NCBI GenBank assembly: GCA_032718475.1
Contig: JAUCBJ010005802.1
Location: forward strand, 1-26,895
Source of the DNA: Nemertoderma westbladi
Lineage: Eukaryota > Xenacoelomorpha > Nemertodermatida > Nemertodermatidae
Reading direction: 5' to 3'
DNA length: 26,895 nt
The translations under genes and the position numbers were made by a program. Numbering within the stretch: position 1 is the stretch's first letter; each line of letters opens with the position of its first letter. Under the pieces are notes generated by a model. That model did not search any database. It was given only the letters and a program-made list of their open reading frames with translations, and was not told where the DNA came from. This document shows, in pieces, positions 1 through 9,705 of the stretch.

Positions 1-175
1 CGATTGACGACCGTGTATCACGTTACTGCAAGTTGACACATAAATTACATTAATATCTATGGGACTACACCTACCTACATTCACCCTACACGTGCATCTA
101 CATGTAGGCTACACATACCTACATGAAGCCTCTATGTAGGCTATACCTCTACGCAAAAGATATACCCCCTCTGAA

Positions 176-670
176 GATTAGATTAGATTAGATTATATTA
201 TTGACTAAAATGGAATAATATATAACAATAAACAAAATATAAATAGCGGTTCGCAGGCATTTAGTCCAAAAAGGTTCACATTTACTTATAAATGTATACA
301 GGTAAACATACATTCATCTGTACAAAGATAACATTAAGATAGATTAAATTAATTAGGGTAGAACATTAGAACAATGTTAATATACGTGAGTACAGTATTT
401 AGTGTTATAAATAAATAACATTACAACGAAATTGCAATCAAATAGCGAATTTTTTACATGTTAATTACATTAACCGCCAAAAAGACAAAACAGCCTCTGT
501 GTCCTTGTACAGAGATGTGATATTATTAAAACTTCCAGTAATATTGTGACCATAATTTGTGCCAGCGCATCGAAACATATGGTGCTCTTCATCATCTATC
601 TCCGTAGGGCATAGGTTGCAGAAGCGTAGCTGTCTGGGTACCGAACGCCAGCGCCCGAGTTCAACTTGTA
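176..670 (-). mobile_element. LINE 3' end, degraded C-terminus of reverse-transcriptase ORF plus 3' UTR and tail
   Basis: Read on the minus strand, about 67 codons stay open from roughly 670 down to a TAA at 465-467. They contain a cysteine/histidine knuckle of the form C-x2-C followed by EEHH and a further Cys (RFCNLC, then EEHHMFRC). That is typical of the region after the RT domain in L1/Tx1-like LINE ORF2 proteins. About 270 bp of AT-rich 3' UTR-like sequence follows, ending in a simple (TAATC)n run at 176-197, the kind of microsatellite tail many LINEs carry. The RT domain itself is missing, as expected of a 5'-truncated copy. The family call rests on motif recall, not alignment; the 5' boundary near 670-700 is approximate. 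Confidence 0.6.
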
Positions 671-1066
671 CCTAGACAATGAGAGCGAAGTCTAAACTGG
701 AGGCACTGGAGTCTAAACTGAACCTATTTAGGCCTATTATTTCTGCATAATGGAAAGTTGGTATACAGGCTTACAGTCAGACAGTAGGCCAATTAATGAT
801 ATTTAATAATCCAGTAATCGTTTGTTATGGATACCATGCCGATGCCACTACGACTACCCAGCTACCAGCTGACCAGGCTACCGCTAGACAATAGCCGGAT
901 TCTCAAAAAGAGAAACTTATAAGAATCACATCGATTTACGCTCTGACGTTACCGATACTAACCTCTACCTTGATCGCTCGATCTACTCCGTACCGGTCTG
1001 CCTGTACCGTAGTCCACTACAGTCAGACAGTACCAGGTTGGAATTTATGTAGAGTTTGCTCAACAT

Positions 1067-1193
1067 GTGTGGCGCGGATTAAGGATCCTGGCGCGTAGTG
1101 ACAGGGGCGTGTGGCGCGGATTAAGGATCCTGGCGCATAGTGACAGGGGCGTGTGGCGCGCATTGAGGATCCTGGCGGTCCTGGCGCGAATAT
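1067..1193. repeat. 42-bp tandem repeat, about 3 copies, GGCGCG-rich
   Basis: Units start at 1067, 1109 and 1151. The first two differ at one base (GGCGCGTAG versus GGCGCATAG). The third diverges after GAGGATCCTGGCG. Each unit holds a GGATCC palindrome and a GGCGCG motif. It lies about 1 kb upstream of WDR11 in a CpG-rich stretch. Confidence 0.85.
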
Positions 1194-1325
1194 GGATGTA
1201 GGGTTAGGCAGTTAGGTTTGGACAGTAGGAGGTAGCGTAGCAGTGCACTGGCAACACATCCCACTCTACACTGCTACAGCTCTATTTGAAATTATTCCAC
1301 AGGTTTAAAAAGATTGAAAAATGTC

Positions 1326-1800
1326 CGCTCGCTTCGCTCGCGTTTATCAGTTTATACTGTAAGACTACTCTTAGCAGTTAGTACTGTCTGGCAGTCTGGC
1401 TGTGGACAAATGGAAACGGACAGATTGAGCATGACCATTAAAAACATGACTTGTTTCAAAAGTTTTTTCAATTGTCAGATTCATCAAACCAATAAGACCA
1501 TGACAGCCTGCATGATTCAGAAGAATTTCCATGCTCGCTACGCTCGCAATTTAATGACTTCTGCATTTGAAAACAGCCAGGTTTGCCTACTTTAAATGCT
1601 GAAATGTTAAAATTTTCGTGCTCGCTACGCTCGCATCTTGATCACATCTGCATTTAAAAACAGTCAGTTGACGTTGACCTACTACTACTACAACTACCAG
1701 ACTACAGCACTATCTGACTATTACTGTCAGACTGTATATATGTTATGTGTTAACATAATTGGAAAATTTCCTTGCTCGCTACGCTCCTGCGCTCGCATTT
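1326..1800. repeat. Dispersed GCTCGCTACGCTCGC repeats in WDR11 upstream region
   Basis: A GCTCGCT(A/T)CGCTCGC core occurs at 1326-1342, 1533-1547, 1620-1634 and, with an insertion, 1774-1796. The copies at about 1525-1580 and 1612-1668 share about 55 bp (AAATTT-like left side, core, then TGCATTT and AAAACAG), so they are copies of a longer unit. Short open frames here are by-products of the repeats. The GC-rich core in AT-rich flanks recurs at 19774-19794, upstream of the LAP-family exon. Confidence 0.75.
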
Positions 1801-1899
1801 TAAAGTTAAAATACTGTAGGGCTACAGCCTGACAGCATTATAAACTGATAAATTATTACAATTAAGCAATTACAGAATTACTGCAAAATTTTTCATAGT

Positions 1900-2150
1900 C
1901 AATTGTTGGCTTGGCGCGCATTAGCTGATTAGATATCATGGCTGGCGCGATTTTCGTTTAACCAGAACGCGTGTGGCGCGCTTTTTGTCAGTATTCCATA
2001 TAGGAGACAGTACAGATCGGTTCCCCGGCTTTAGATCCTACTGTCCTAGACTGCTAGAGCACCTTACCTTAGATCTGTAGATCCTGAAAGAACTTAGATC
2101 TTGGGCTGTTGGGTGAACACCGTTTTACCCTACAGATCTACGCAGTCACC
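1900..2150 (+). promoter_or_regulatory. Putative promoter / 5' UTR region of WDR11
   Basis: GGCGCG motifs recur at about 1914, 1945 and 1976, and the sequence then runs without a gene to the ATG at 2151. I see no TATA box in a convincing position. The start context is CAGTCACC-ATG, with A at -3, which fits a good eukaryotic start. An in-frame extension upstream to 2109 has no ATG. Assignment as promoter is by position only. Confidence 0.35.
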
Positions 2151-5100
2151 ATGATCCCTTCCGATAATCGGCCATCCCAACCAGAAACGGCCCATTGGGA
2201 CCCCAACAATCCCGAACTCCAATCCGTATTCGTTAAACCCCGGGTTTTCCCCGGCCTTTTAAATTCTCTAAATAAACGCGCTTTCGATTGGGGGCCGCAT
2301 TCCCACGTGGCGTACGGCTGTCAAAATGTAATAGCCGTGGTTACCGCACATAACAGCCGCGTCTTCCAGGTTCTAGAAGCCCACCGAGCGGCCGTAATCA
2401 ACGTGAAGTGGCGATCCGAAGATTACCACCACGGCGAGGCGACTCCCTATTCGATGAAGCTAGTATCCGCCGACTCATCTGGTTGGCTAATCTCCTGGGA
2501 CGTCGTCAAGGGCCGCAACCTAGCAGAGTTCCACGATAACCGACAGCCCGTTGTGGACATGTCCTGGTTGATTCACCAACCTTTTGGCAGTAACCACGAC
2601 CTACTGGCTACACTACACTCCCCGTACAACCTCATTCTGTGGGAGGCCGACACGGGGAATCGACTCTGGAAGAAATCGTTTACATCCGAATTGTATTCTT
2701 TCACTTTCGATTCTTTCGATCCAAATCGAGTGGCTTTCCTCTCCAACAACTGCATTCTACTTGTAGACGATTTTTCAGTGTCAAAAAGCCCTTCGAGCAA
2801 CGGAAAGAAATACTTTATAGCGTCGCAAACATCAACCTCATCAGATTCCTCGTCACCAGAGGACAAACACCATAGTCTGTCGGACACCAGGGCTGCTATT
2901 AAACGTGTCACCAGAATGTTGGTGTTTAATGAGCGCGAAGAGACGACCAATAAACCCGCAGGAACCTCTACGAATCTCAACGATTGCTTGCAAGTAGAAT
3001 TCATTAAGGCCCGCCGCGATATACTTCTTCTACTCTACCCTCGGGAGGTGCTGTTTATAGATCTTCACGTTTTCCAGACGGTCTCCTATATAAGTCTGGA
3101 TAAACCTGTGAGTTCTCTACTCCGATGCGTTCCTTGCAGGTCTCGGGACGCGGTGTTATGTTTGCACGAGAACGGGGCGGTTTCCCTTAGGGTTTGCGGC
3201 GTCGGTCGCAGCGGTTCTGTATCGCCTCAGTCTCACGATTCGTCAGATATCATCTACGATCTGCGAGCCACTTCAGAGTCGATACGAGTTAGTAAATCCT
3301 TGAAACCGTTTAGTTTGTGCGTCAACCCGATATCAGAGTTGAACTTCTCGGTTATTTTCAGCGACGGTAGAATTTATTTATATTCGGTGATGTCGTCACC
3401 CCGAACCCAAACTAATAAACCTTCTGGTAGTAATTATTGTTATCCTACTTCCTTGAACTCACCTGGACGGGATAGAATATTCCCTAAAGATTGCCCAAAT
3501 ATTATTCTATCGGATCTATTTTCACCAACAATGTCGTTTGAAACTGATGATGGACCCCCTGTGCATATTGGTGCTCCGCCGACGAGTGCTGCTGCTGTTG
3601 CACCTCTGGTGGGTTCTGGTGCACCACCGGTGCCTACTACAGACACCACAGCTAAGCACCCGATCACTCTCCGTATCATCACCTCCGGTATTCTCCCCCC
3701 CCTAGTTCCCCCTCCCTTCGTTATCCGAATGTGCCCCCCTTTAACGACCCGCAACTTCCCCTGGTACCAACCGTTACTCGCGGTGAGTAGCACTTCCGGT
3801 ACCGGTGGCACCGCCGGTGTTCTACAGATCCTCAACCTATCCAAGGGACTCCTAGTTAAACAGTTCGCAGTTCATTCCAACGTGATCCGGGGAGTCCAAT
3901 GGTTGGATCTCAACTCGGTGGTGACGTTCGCTTACCCGAACCCCAGCCCTTCTAGCGGTCTGGTCCTCAACGAAATATCCCTGCTGGATATAACCACGGG
4001 GGTCCACTCCTCCCTGCGGGGGGACAAGGGGGACGAACACCCCATCGTGTGCATCCGCGTGTCCCATTTGCGGCAGTACCTCGCGGTTGTATTCGCGGAC
4101 CCCAAGCCCTTCGAGATCTGGGATCTCCGCAGTCAGCTGCTGGTCCGCGAGATGCCCCGAAGGTTCCCCACGATCAGCGCCCTCGAGTGGTCCCAGTCCG
4201 CGGGGGGCGGGAAGTCTGCGGCAGCCAAACGACAGTCAGGCGTCGGCGACGACATAATTGGGTTGGAGATCGGCGATCTCGGATCCACCCCCCAGCGACG
4301 CGCCTCCTTCCGGGAACACTTTGTCTGCTCCGATTACACCGGGATGCTGTACCACTTCACGGTGGAGGGGAACGTTGTTCGCGACTCGAATCGCATTCCT
4401 GTCGGCAACTCCCAGATCACCTGTATGTCCTGGAAGGCGGACACCGTTGTGTTGGCCGACACCGACGCCAACATACATCTGTGGGACCTGAAGGCGCGAC
4501 TATCCCGAACCTTCCCGACCTCGCAGCAACGCGGCATCGCTCGCAAGGCGCGGTTCGCACCCGGCAAGGGGAACCTCAACATCATCCTACTGTACAACGA
4601 CGGCATCGATGTCTGGGACACGCGAGCCGTGGAACTCGTCAGCTCGTTGCGATCTCCCAAGGACCTCGTAGCTAAACTCGTCGATGTGGACTGGGCCTCC
4701 AGCGATAAGCCGGTGTTGGCTTCGTCCGACGGTTGTCTGCGGGTCTTCGATCTCGGTTTAACAACGACGACCAGCTCCATCGACTTCGCTCGCTGCGCTC
4801 CTTCTCTCAACCCCGCCCTACTCCCTCATCGCGAGGCCATGGCTCTTAAATCTCTTATACAAAATCAGGATTGGCGCGAAAATTTCAGCTTCAATTTTAC
4901 AGATTTGAAACTCGACAATCAGGAAATACTTTCAGTTTCACTTCGCTCTTTAGATAATAGTTTGGTAAACTTTATCTCTTCGTCATATATTTCCATTTCT
5001 CTACGATGTTTTATTGCGGCGATGTTGTACAGCGATCAGTTTGAGATGCGGCTTTGGGCGGTTCTGTTATTCTACCTAAAGAAAGAAAAGTCTCGCGTTT

Positions 5101-6185
5101 CATCAGCCAATCAGCGTGCAGCTTCCAGCGAGGTCGAGAGTTCCTCAGCCAATCAGCGTGCAGCTTCCAGCGAAGTTGTCTTGGGATTGGATTCGAGTTA
5201 CGACGTTTTGTGCGATAGTTCCATGTTCCGAGCTACTCAGATAGAACGTTCCGCTCTACACGACGCCAAACGTTCCACCTACGAACAGACCAAGCGTTGC
5301 GTGGAGACCTGTCTGTTGTTAGGCAACACCGAGCGCGCGGTCCAGTTGCTACTGGAAACGGACCCCGGTTCGGACTCCTTCTACACCGACTGTATGTCGG
5401 CCTGTCTGGTCGCCAACGTTAACAGCTCGTCCGGACTGTCGCTCAGCACCGTTAAACTCGTCGCCACGCATCTCATAGCGAACGGGCGACTCTCGGAAGG
5501 GGTTCAACTCCTCTGTATGATCGGGAAGTCGCTGGATGCCTGTAAGTATCTCATGACTTATAACTGTTGGAACCGAGCGGTTTGGTTGGCTAAGGCGACG
5601 CTCCCACCGGAAGAGTGTGGCGAAGTCCTCCGTCGCTGGATCGACTATTTATCCTCCGCTAAGGTGAACCGGAAGGATCTCGCTGTTCTCGTCTGGGTGT
5701 CCCAAGGGGAGTTCCTACGAGCGGTGGAGTTGCTTCACTCCCTCGGATACGGGGATACCGCCGGGTTGGTTCTACTCGCGTGTCGGCAGTTCGGATTCCT
5801 CGGGGGGACCGAGCAAACCCGCGCACAGACGTTGTGTACCTCGGTGCTGGGCAACTACGCTCGGCATTTATGGTCTGTTGGTTTGCAGAGCGCCGCTGAG
5901 TATTACTGTAAGGAACTAGGGGACAGGGGAGAGGATATTATAGCTGAGTTAACTCTAGCAGACGATGGTATGTAAGAGTTAAGGTATTAATACTTTGCTG
6001 TGATCCAAATTTATGTAATTCTGGTGCATTGTGTTTTTATTGAAGTTAATTTATTAAAATGTTTAACTCTTACGTTTGTTCTTATTATTTTCGATTTGGT
6101 AGCTTCTTTCAATATTAGAAAATTTATAATCGTTAAACTTTGTTTTTATTGTTCAATTCCAGGATTACTTAACGCTTGTTCATAG
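2151..6185 (+). CDS. WDR11: WD repeat-containing protein 11, probable join 2151-5967 and 6163-6185
   Basis: WDR11 is a two-beta-propeller scaffold that acts with FAM91A1 in Golgi capture of endosome-derived vesicles and is also linked to Hedgehog signalling and cilia. Here the N-terminus (LNKRAFDWG, VAYGCQN), the first propeller (YHHGEATPY, LLLLYPRE, LCLHENGAVSLRV), the hallmark CPPLTT near residue 527, the second propeller (SHLRQYLAVVF, RFAPGKGN, YNDGIDVWDT, SSLRSPKD) and the helical C-terminus (KRSTY, AVQLLLET, KLVATHLIANG) follow the animal protein throughout. Unspliced, the frame is 1274 residues from ATG 2151 to TAA 5973-5975, close to the human 1224. A consensus donor at 5968 and an acceptor ending at 6162 would replace the final Met with LLNACS and give 1279 residues. 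AATAAA lies at 6312-6317. The near-absence of introns is unusual, since vertebrate WDR11 has many exons. Confidence 0.95.
5105..5180 (+). repeat. In-frame 42-bp duplication in WDR11 (14-residue repeat)
   Basis: Two copies of a block beginning GCCAATCAGCG start at 5106 and 5148, exactly 42 bp apart. They encode ANQRAASSEV twice, with ESSS between them, around residues 985-1010. The high identity at DNA level suggests a recent duplication. It lies in a linker of the helical C-terminal region where orthologs vary in length. Confidence 0.9.
5968..6162 (+). other. Probable terminal intron of WDR11 (phase 1)
   Basis: The donor GTATGTAAG is a near-ideal 5' splice site and contains the in-frame stop of the unspliced frame. 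A pyrimidine-rich stretch and TTCCAG precede 6163. The interval is strongly AT-rich compared with the exon. Splicing joins in phase 1 and gives an eight-codon final exon including the TAG at 6183-6185. If unspliced, the protein ends DDGM instead of DDGLLNACS, so either form makes a near-identical product. Confidence 0.6.
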
Positions 6186-6311
6186 GCGAGCGTTGAGTAA
6201 GTCATGTAATTGACGAGCCAAAATGCAAGAAAGCATAAGTATAATTTAAAAATCGATTAGGATAAGATAAGAACAAGTAAAATATTTTGTTTATTCTAAT
6301 TGCTGCTACAT

Positions 6312-6317
6312 AATAAA
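6312..6317 (+). terminator. Candidate polyadenylation signal AATAAA for WDR11
   Basis: First canonical AATAAA downstream of the WDR11 stop, about 130 bp after the spliced stop at 6185. A T-rich stretch is not pronounced downstream, so the cleavage site is uncertain. Confidence 0.4.
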
Positions 6318-6456
6318 ATAATGCTATCCTCGAATTATTATTACCTTATAATATTAATAATTAAAGTCTTATGATAAGAGGCCAGACACAACTTTTTGTA
6401 TTACTAGCTCTGTAGTTACTAATTTAATTGTTTTTTCAAACGTTTCTCCATTCACA

Positions 6457-6479
6457 CCCCCCCCCCCCCCCCCCCCCCC
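6457..6479. repeat. Poly-C homopolymer, 23 bp
   Basis: Uninterrupted run of 23 C preceded by CACA and followed by GTGATTG. On the minus strand this is a G run capable of G-quadruplex formation. True length may differ from the assembly. Confidence 0.95.
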
Positions 6480-6982
6480 GTGATTGAACAAGTTAGGCCA
6501 ATTAAAAAAACAAAAATTAATTAATAAAAAATTGCAATTCCTAAAAACGTGTGATGATGATGATGAATATGCTATAAGAACCGTCCCGGGGTATAACTTT
6601 CTAATAATAATACTTCTTAATAATAATCATAGCTTTTTAATTAGAGAAATAGTTTTACTATATTACAGCATTAGTAAACAAAGTGGCCTTTATATAACGG
6701 TAAAGAACATCGTAAATATTACACCATGTTAGAATATTGGATTATATTACTTGTGTTACATATTTGGAATCCTTACACAGTCAGCTTTCTAACAGTATCA
6801 ACAAATCACTATAAGGCTGAAGAATAACTGCGGTGTATCTGGTGCAATATCTCCGGGAGAGCTTTTCAGCTTTTCAAACGCTTGTAGCTAAAGATAAAAA
6901 AGCTCAAGGAAATATACAAATTCTCACTCACTAACTGACTATCTTTGTTTCAAATGTCATGCAATCTCATTAAGATTTGTAG

Positions 6983-7008
6983 TGGGGGAGGGAGGGGGGG
7001 GGGGGGGG
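6983..7008. repeat. G-rich tract with 15-G run
   Basis: Five G, A, three G, A, two G-containing spacer and then 15 consecutive G (6994-7008). It has opposite base polarity to the C run about 500 bp upstream. Confidence 0.9.
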
Positions 7009-7284
7009 CAAGGCGGTACCTGAATAAAGACACTATATTCTGGGACACCGTGTAGTGTTATAAGTCACACGAAACTAAATAAAATGCCTTTATCATAGAA
7101 TCATGGCCTATTATATTATTATATTATACTACACAGTATTAAAGTTTCGATATACCATGGATACATTCACGCGGTTGATAGCCTGTAAGATGTTGAAAAA
7201 AAACGTTTTGCGTAAAAAAAAAACTCAACATATTAGTGATAGTAAACTAGAAAATAACAGCCCTAACGATGAGATTAGTTATCT

Positions 7285-8250
7285 CTACTGGTGTAGAAGG
7301 TTGTTTATTTTACAATGACCAACACGGATAGTTCCTAAACCTTCGAGAGTACCAGAGATTCTTTGGAGCCTATCCAATAATCTTTGGAAGTTTTCGCCGA
7401 GTTGCGTGGAGTTTCTTGCGTTGAGCGTGCGTGCGGTACCGTGCGCTGGCTCGCATAGTACTCGCAAGTCGGACCGGTAACTACACGAGAACTGCTCCAC
7501 AGTCTGTCGTAAAGTGTTCAGCTCGAGTGAGAGTTCCCGGTTGAGCTGCGCTCGGGACGACGGCGTATCGGAGTCGGGGAGTCGGAGTTCCTTCTCGAGC
7601 TCCGACAACTGATCGTTCAACGCGATGACATCCCTTCGGGACGACTCGATTCGCGACTCGAGCCGATCGGGGTCGGGTAACTTCCGACTGCGTCGCCGAT
7701 CCTTCTTGCTGGAGTCCTGGATAAACTGTTTGGCGAGGTCCGGAGGTAGGAGGTTGAGTTTACTCGAGAACGCCGCATCCAACGAACCCACGGATTCAGC
7801 GATATCAGTTAATAAACCAGAATTCCTTTCGAACGCCTCTGAGTCGTCGCGACTAGAAACCGTTGCTATGGAGATTAGTGTGTCCCAGAAAGCAGACAAG
7901 CGGGGTGCGGACGACGCGCTCCCGATAACGAGGTCCGCGTCGTGCCGATCGCAGATCCCCAACTCGGATACGACGTGGAGGATCCGTTGGACGCGAGAGT
8001 CGAGTCGCGACTCTCGATGGATCCCCGAAGTCAGAGAATCCTGCAGCCCTCCATGGATTCGCAGTAACAGCCACTCAATAAGTTGTAAACGAGGCTCCCC
8101 TTCCGACAACATAAGTTCCCTCAACCAACTGTCATCAACGCTTTCTATCAACGGGCAACCCAATTCCTCCAATTGCTGCTGCCATATCGATAATCTCCTT
8201 CTGGTGTTTTCATTAACATCCTTATTGTACGACATCACTACATTCCACAT
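7285..8250 (-). CDS. HAUS7: HAUS augmin-like complex subunit 7, single exon
   Basis: HAUS7 is one of eight augmin subunits. Augmin binds spindle microtubules and recruits gamma-tubulin ring complexes to nucleate branches during mitosis. The 321-residue frame matches the family at its N-terminal calponin-homology-like region: LGCPLIE at 30-36 corresponds to LNCPFLE of the human protein, and RLQLIEWLLLRI at 54-65 followed by LQD corresponds to its RLEILEWM...LQD segment. A charged, heptad-like coiled coil runs from about 190 to 265. The length is close to the human 368. There are two candidate starts: ATG at 8250, in a weak context, and ATG at 8235 (residue 6), with G at -3. The latter may be the real start. 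No intron is seen, whereas vertebrate HAUS7 is multi-exonic. It converges with WDR11 and diverges from the gene at 9706. Confidence 0.85.
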   Translation of the reverse strand: MWNVVMSYNKDVNENTRRRLSIWQQQLEELGCPLIESVDDSWLRELMLSEGEPRLQLIEWLLLRIHGGLQDSLTSGIHRESRLDSRVQRILHVVSELGICDRHDADLVIGSASSAPRLSAFWDTLISIATVSSRDDSEAFERNSGLLTDIAESVGSLDAAFSSKLNLLPPDLAKQFIQDSSKKDRRRSRKLPDPDRLESRIESSRRDVIALNDQLSELEKELRLPDSDTPSSRAQLNRELSLELNTLRQTVEQFSCSYRSDLRVLCEPAHGTARTLNARNSTQLGENFQRLLDRLQRISGTLEGLGTIRVGHCKINNLLHQ

Positions 8251-9705
8251 TCACTAACTTGTATGTTTTATCACCTTTCGTCAAACTAGTTAGCAGATGA
8301 ATATGAACGAGCACTGAATTGGGCTAGGCCTATGGAATAAGAAACTGTAATACCCAATACTGCAATACCGGTATAGAAGAGAATTTCCACCCCCCTAAAA
8401 TTCACCTCCCGGTCAAAATTCCTTAGTGTATTATCATCCCCGGTAAGAATTACTCGGGTATTTGGCTGTTTAAACCGGGGTTAAACTACTCTGGGGGATT
8501 TTTTAGTGAAATTTAACCCCACTCAGTGTATTGTTACTCTCACTGTCACATGATATTTTAAATTTCAAATTATTTTATTATATAAGGACTACTGCAGTAC
8601 TGTATATTTATTTCATGCAACTCACGTGCTGTGCGAAGGGCCGTACAATGCCTAAAGTTACTACGTGTAACTCAAGTACTGCTCGAAGGGTTCTACAGTG
8701 TATCTATATATTCAGATACTTTATTACTGTATTACGAAGTTTAACCGCCCCCGGCCCCGGGTGATTTTGCATGAGGAGTGAAAATTATCTGTTACACGTA
8801 CACCGGTATGGTATATAGGCTGAAAGTGGATAGGTAAATTCAGAAATGATTATCAAGAATTAATGTGAACCTTATTCAAAACTTATGTCAACAGCAGAAC
8901 AGACAGAACTGGCTGACTGGTAGCGGAGCGGTAGACCCTATCTGCCTATGCTATATGCACTGCATCCGTAGGCTAGGCCTACCTACGTACATTGTTTAGC
9001 TGAGACACTGGAAAGGCAGAATTACATGAAAAATACGGATCAATACAGCAATACGCGTGGTCTTTTTACTACTTCAGGATTTAGTCCATGTAAAAATGAG
9101 ATGCACCTGCAGTCAGGAGTCAGCAGTCGGGTTGTAAACGACCGTCAAATTCAGAATAATGCGAATATGTCAGACTCAGATATCGCCTGGATTGTATAAT
9201 ACTCACGGCAGGACCAATATTAATATTTTTTGCCATTAATTTATACCTCTCCGACATTCTGACATTAGTAACGGCGCCCCATTCTGCTGTTCTGCCATAA
9301 ATTGGGCATCTGCTATATTTTATTCAAACATGCCGCCAGAATTTTCTCATAGCATTATTGGCTAATGGGGTTTGTTACCTAGTAACATAGGACACCAGTT
9401 GAGATCGAAGTAAACAAAGCTGCAGTATGGTACAATCTTAAGTGAATGTGGATTCGCTTATTTACATACCGGTAGGCCTACCGTAAAATGCTGCAGTAAT
9501 AAACTAAATTTACTCCTTTTCCAGGTGGAGATTTTTGTAATAATAAAGCATAATGTGCTTTATTAATTAATAATGTGCAATTTGCCGCACTGTATATAAA
9601 ACTTAAACAAACTAAACACATTATTTCATACAACTATGGTAAATATCACATTAGGCCAGCCTAATTATTAATAAGTATTTCTGTTTATTACATATTACAG
9701 TATAA
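8251..9705. promoter_or_regulatory. Divergent upstream region between HAUS7 and the 9706 gene
   Basis: The two genes point away from each other across about 1.45 kb. A probable splice acceptor (CATATTACAG ending at 9700) sits six bases before the plus-strand ATG, so the plus gene likely has a non-coding first exon and 5'-UTR intron within this stretch. Other content: an imperfect direct repeat (ACTCACGTGCTG and ACTCAAGTACTG, each followed by CGAAGGG, about 8620-8690) and AACCGGGG/TTAACCCC motifs near 8495-8520. I see no clear TATA box. Confidence 0.4.

Larger units (their letters stand above)
6186..7284. other. Intergenic region between convergent WDR11 and HAUS7
   Basis: AT-rich sequence with no supported gene. 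It holds a probable WDR11 polyadenylation signal (AATAAA at 6312-6317), a 23-C run (6457-6479), a G-rich block ending in 15 G (6994-7008), and another AATAAA at about 7023. The short open frames here have no recognisable content. Confidence 0.6.

Noticed and set aside
1314-1832. Two small plus-strand open frames upstream of WDR11
   Set aside because: They run through the GCTCGCT repeat cluster, lack recognisable protein features, and the repeats explain the openness.
2109-2150. Upstream in-frame extension of WDR11 by 14 codons
   Set aside because: It has no ATG (the first codon is TTG). ATG 2151 has a good context and gives a length closer to the family.
3440-4810. Several long open frames on both strands inside WDR11
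   Set aside because: They are shadows of the GC-rich WDR11 coding sequence; only the WDR11 frame resembles a known protein.
5106-5157. CCAAT-box (NF-Y-like) sites
   Set aside because: AGCCAATCAG occurs twice only because of a duplication inside the WDR11 coding sequence; there is no promoter context.
6484-6732. 82-codon open frame between WDR11 and HAUS7
   Set aside because: AT-rich, low-complexity composition with no family resemblance, located in a convergent intergenic region.
7625-8257. 210-codon plus-strand frame opposite HAUS7
   Set aside because: It is antisense to the recognisable HAUS7 frame, serine/arginine-rich from complementary codons, with no independent support.
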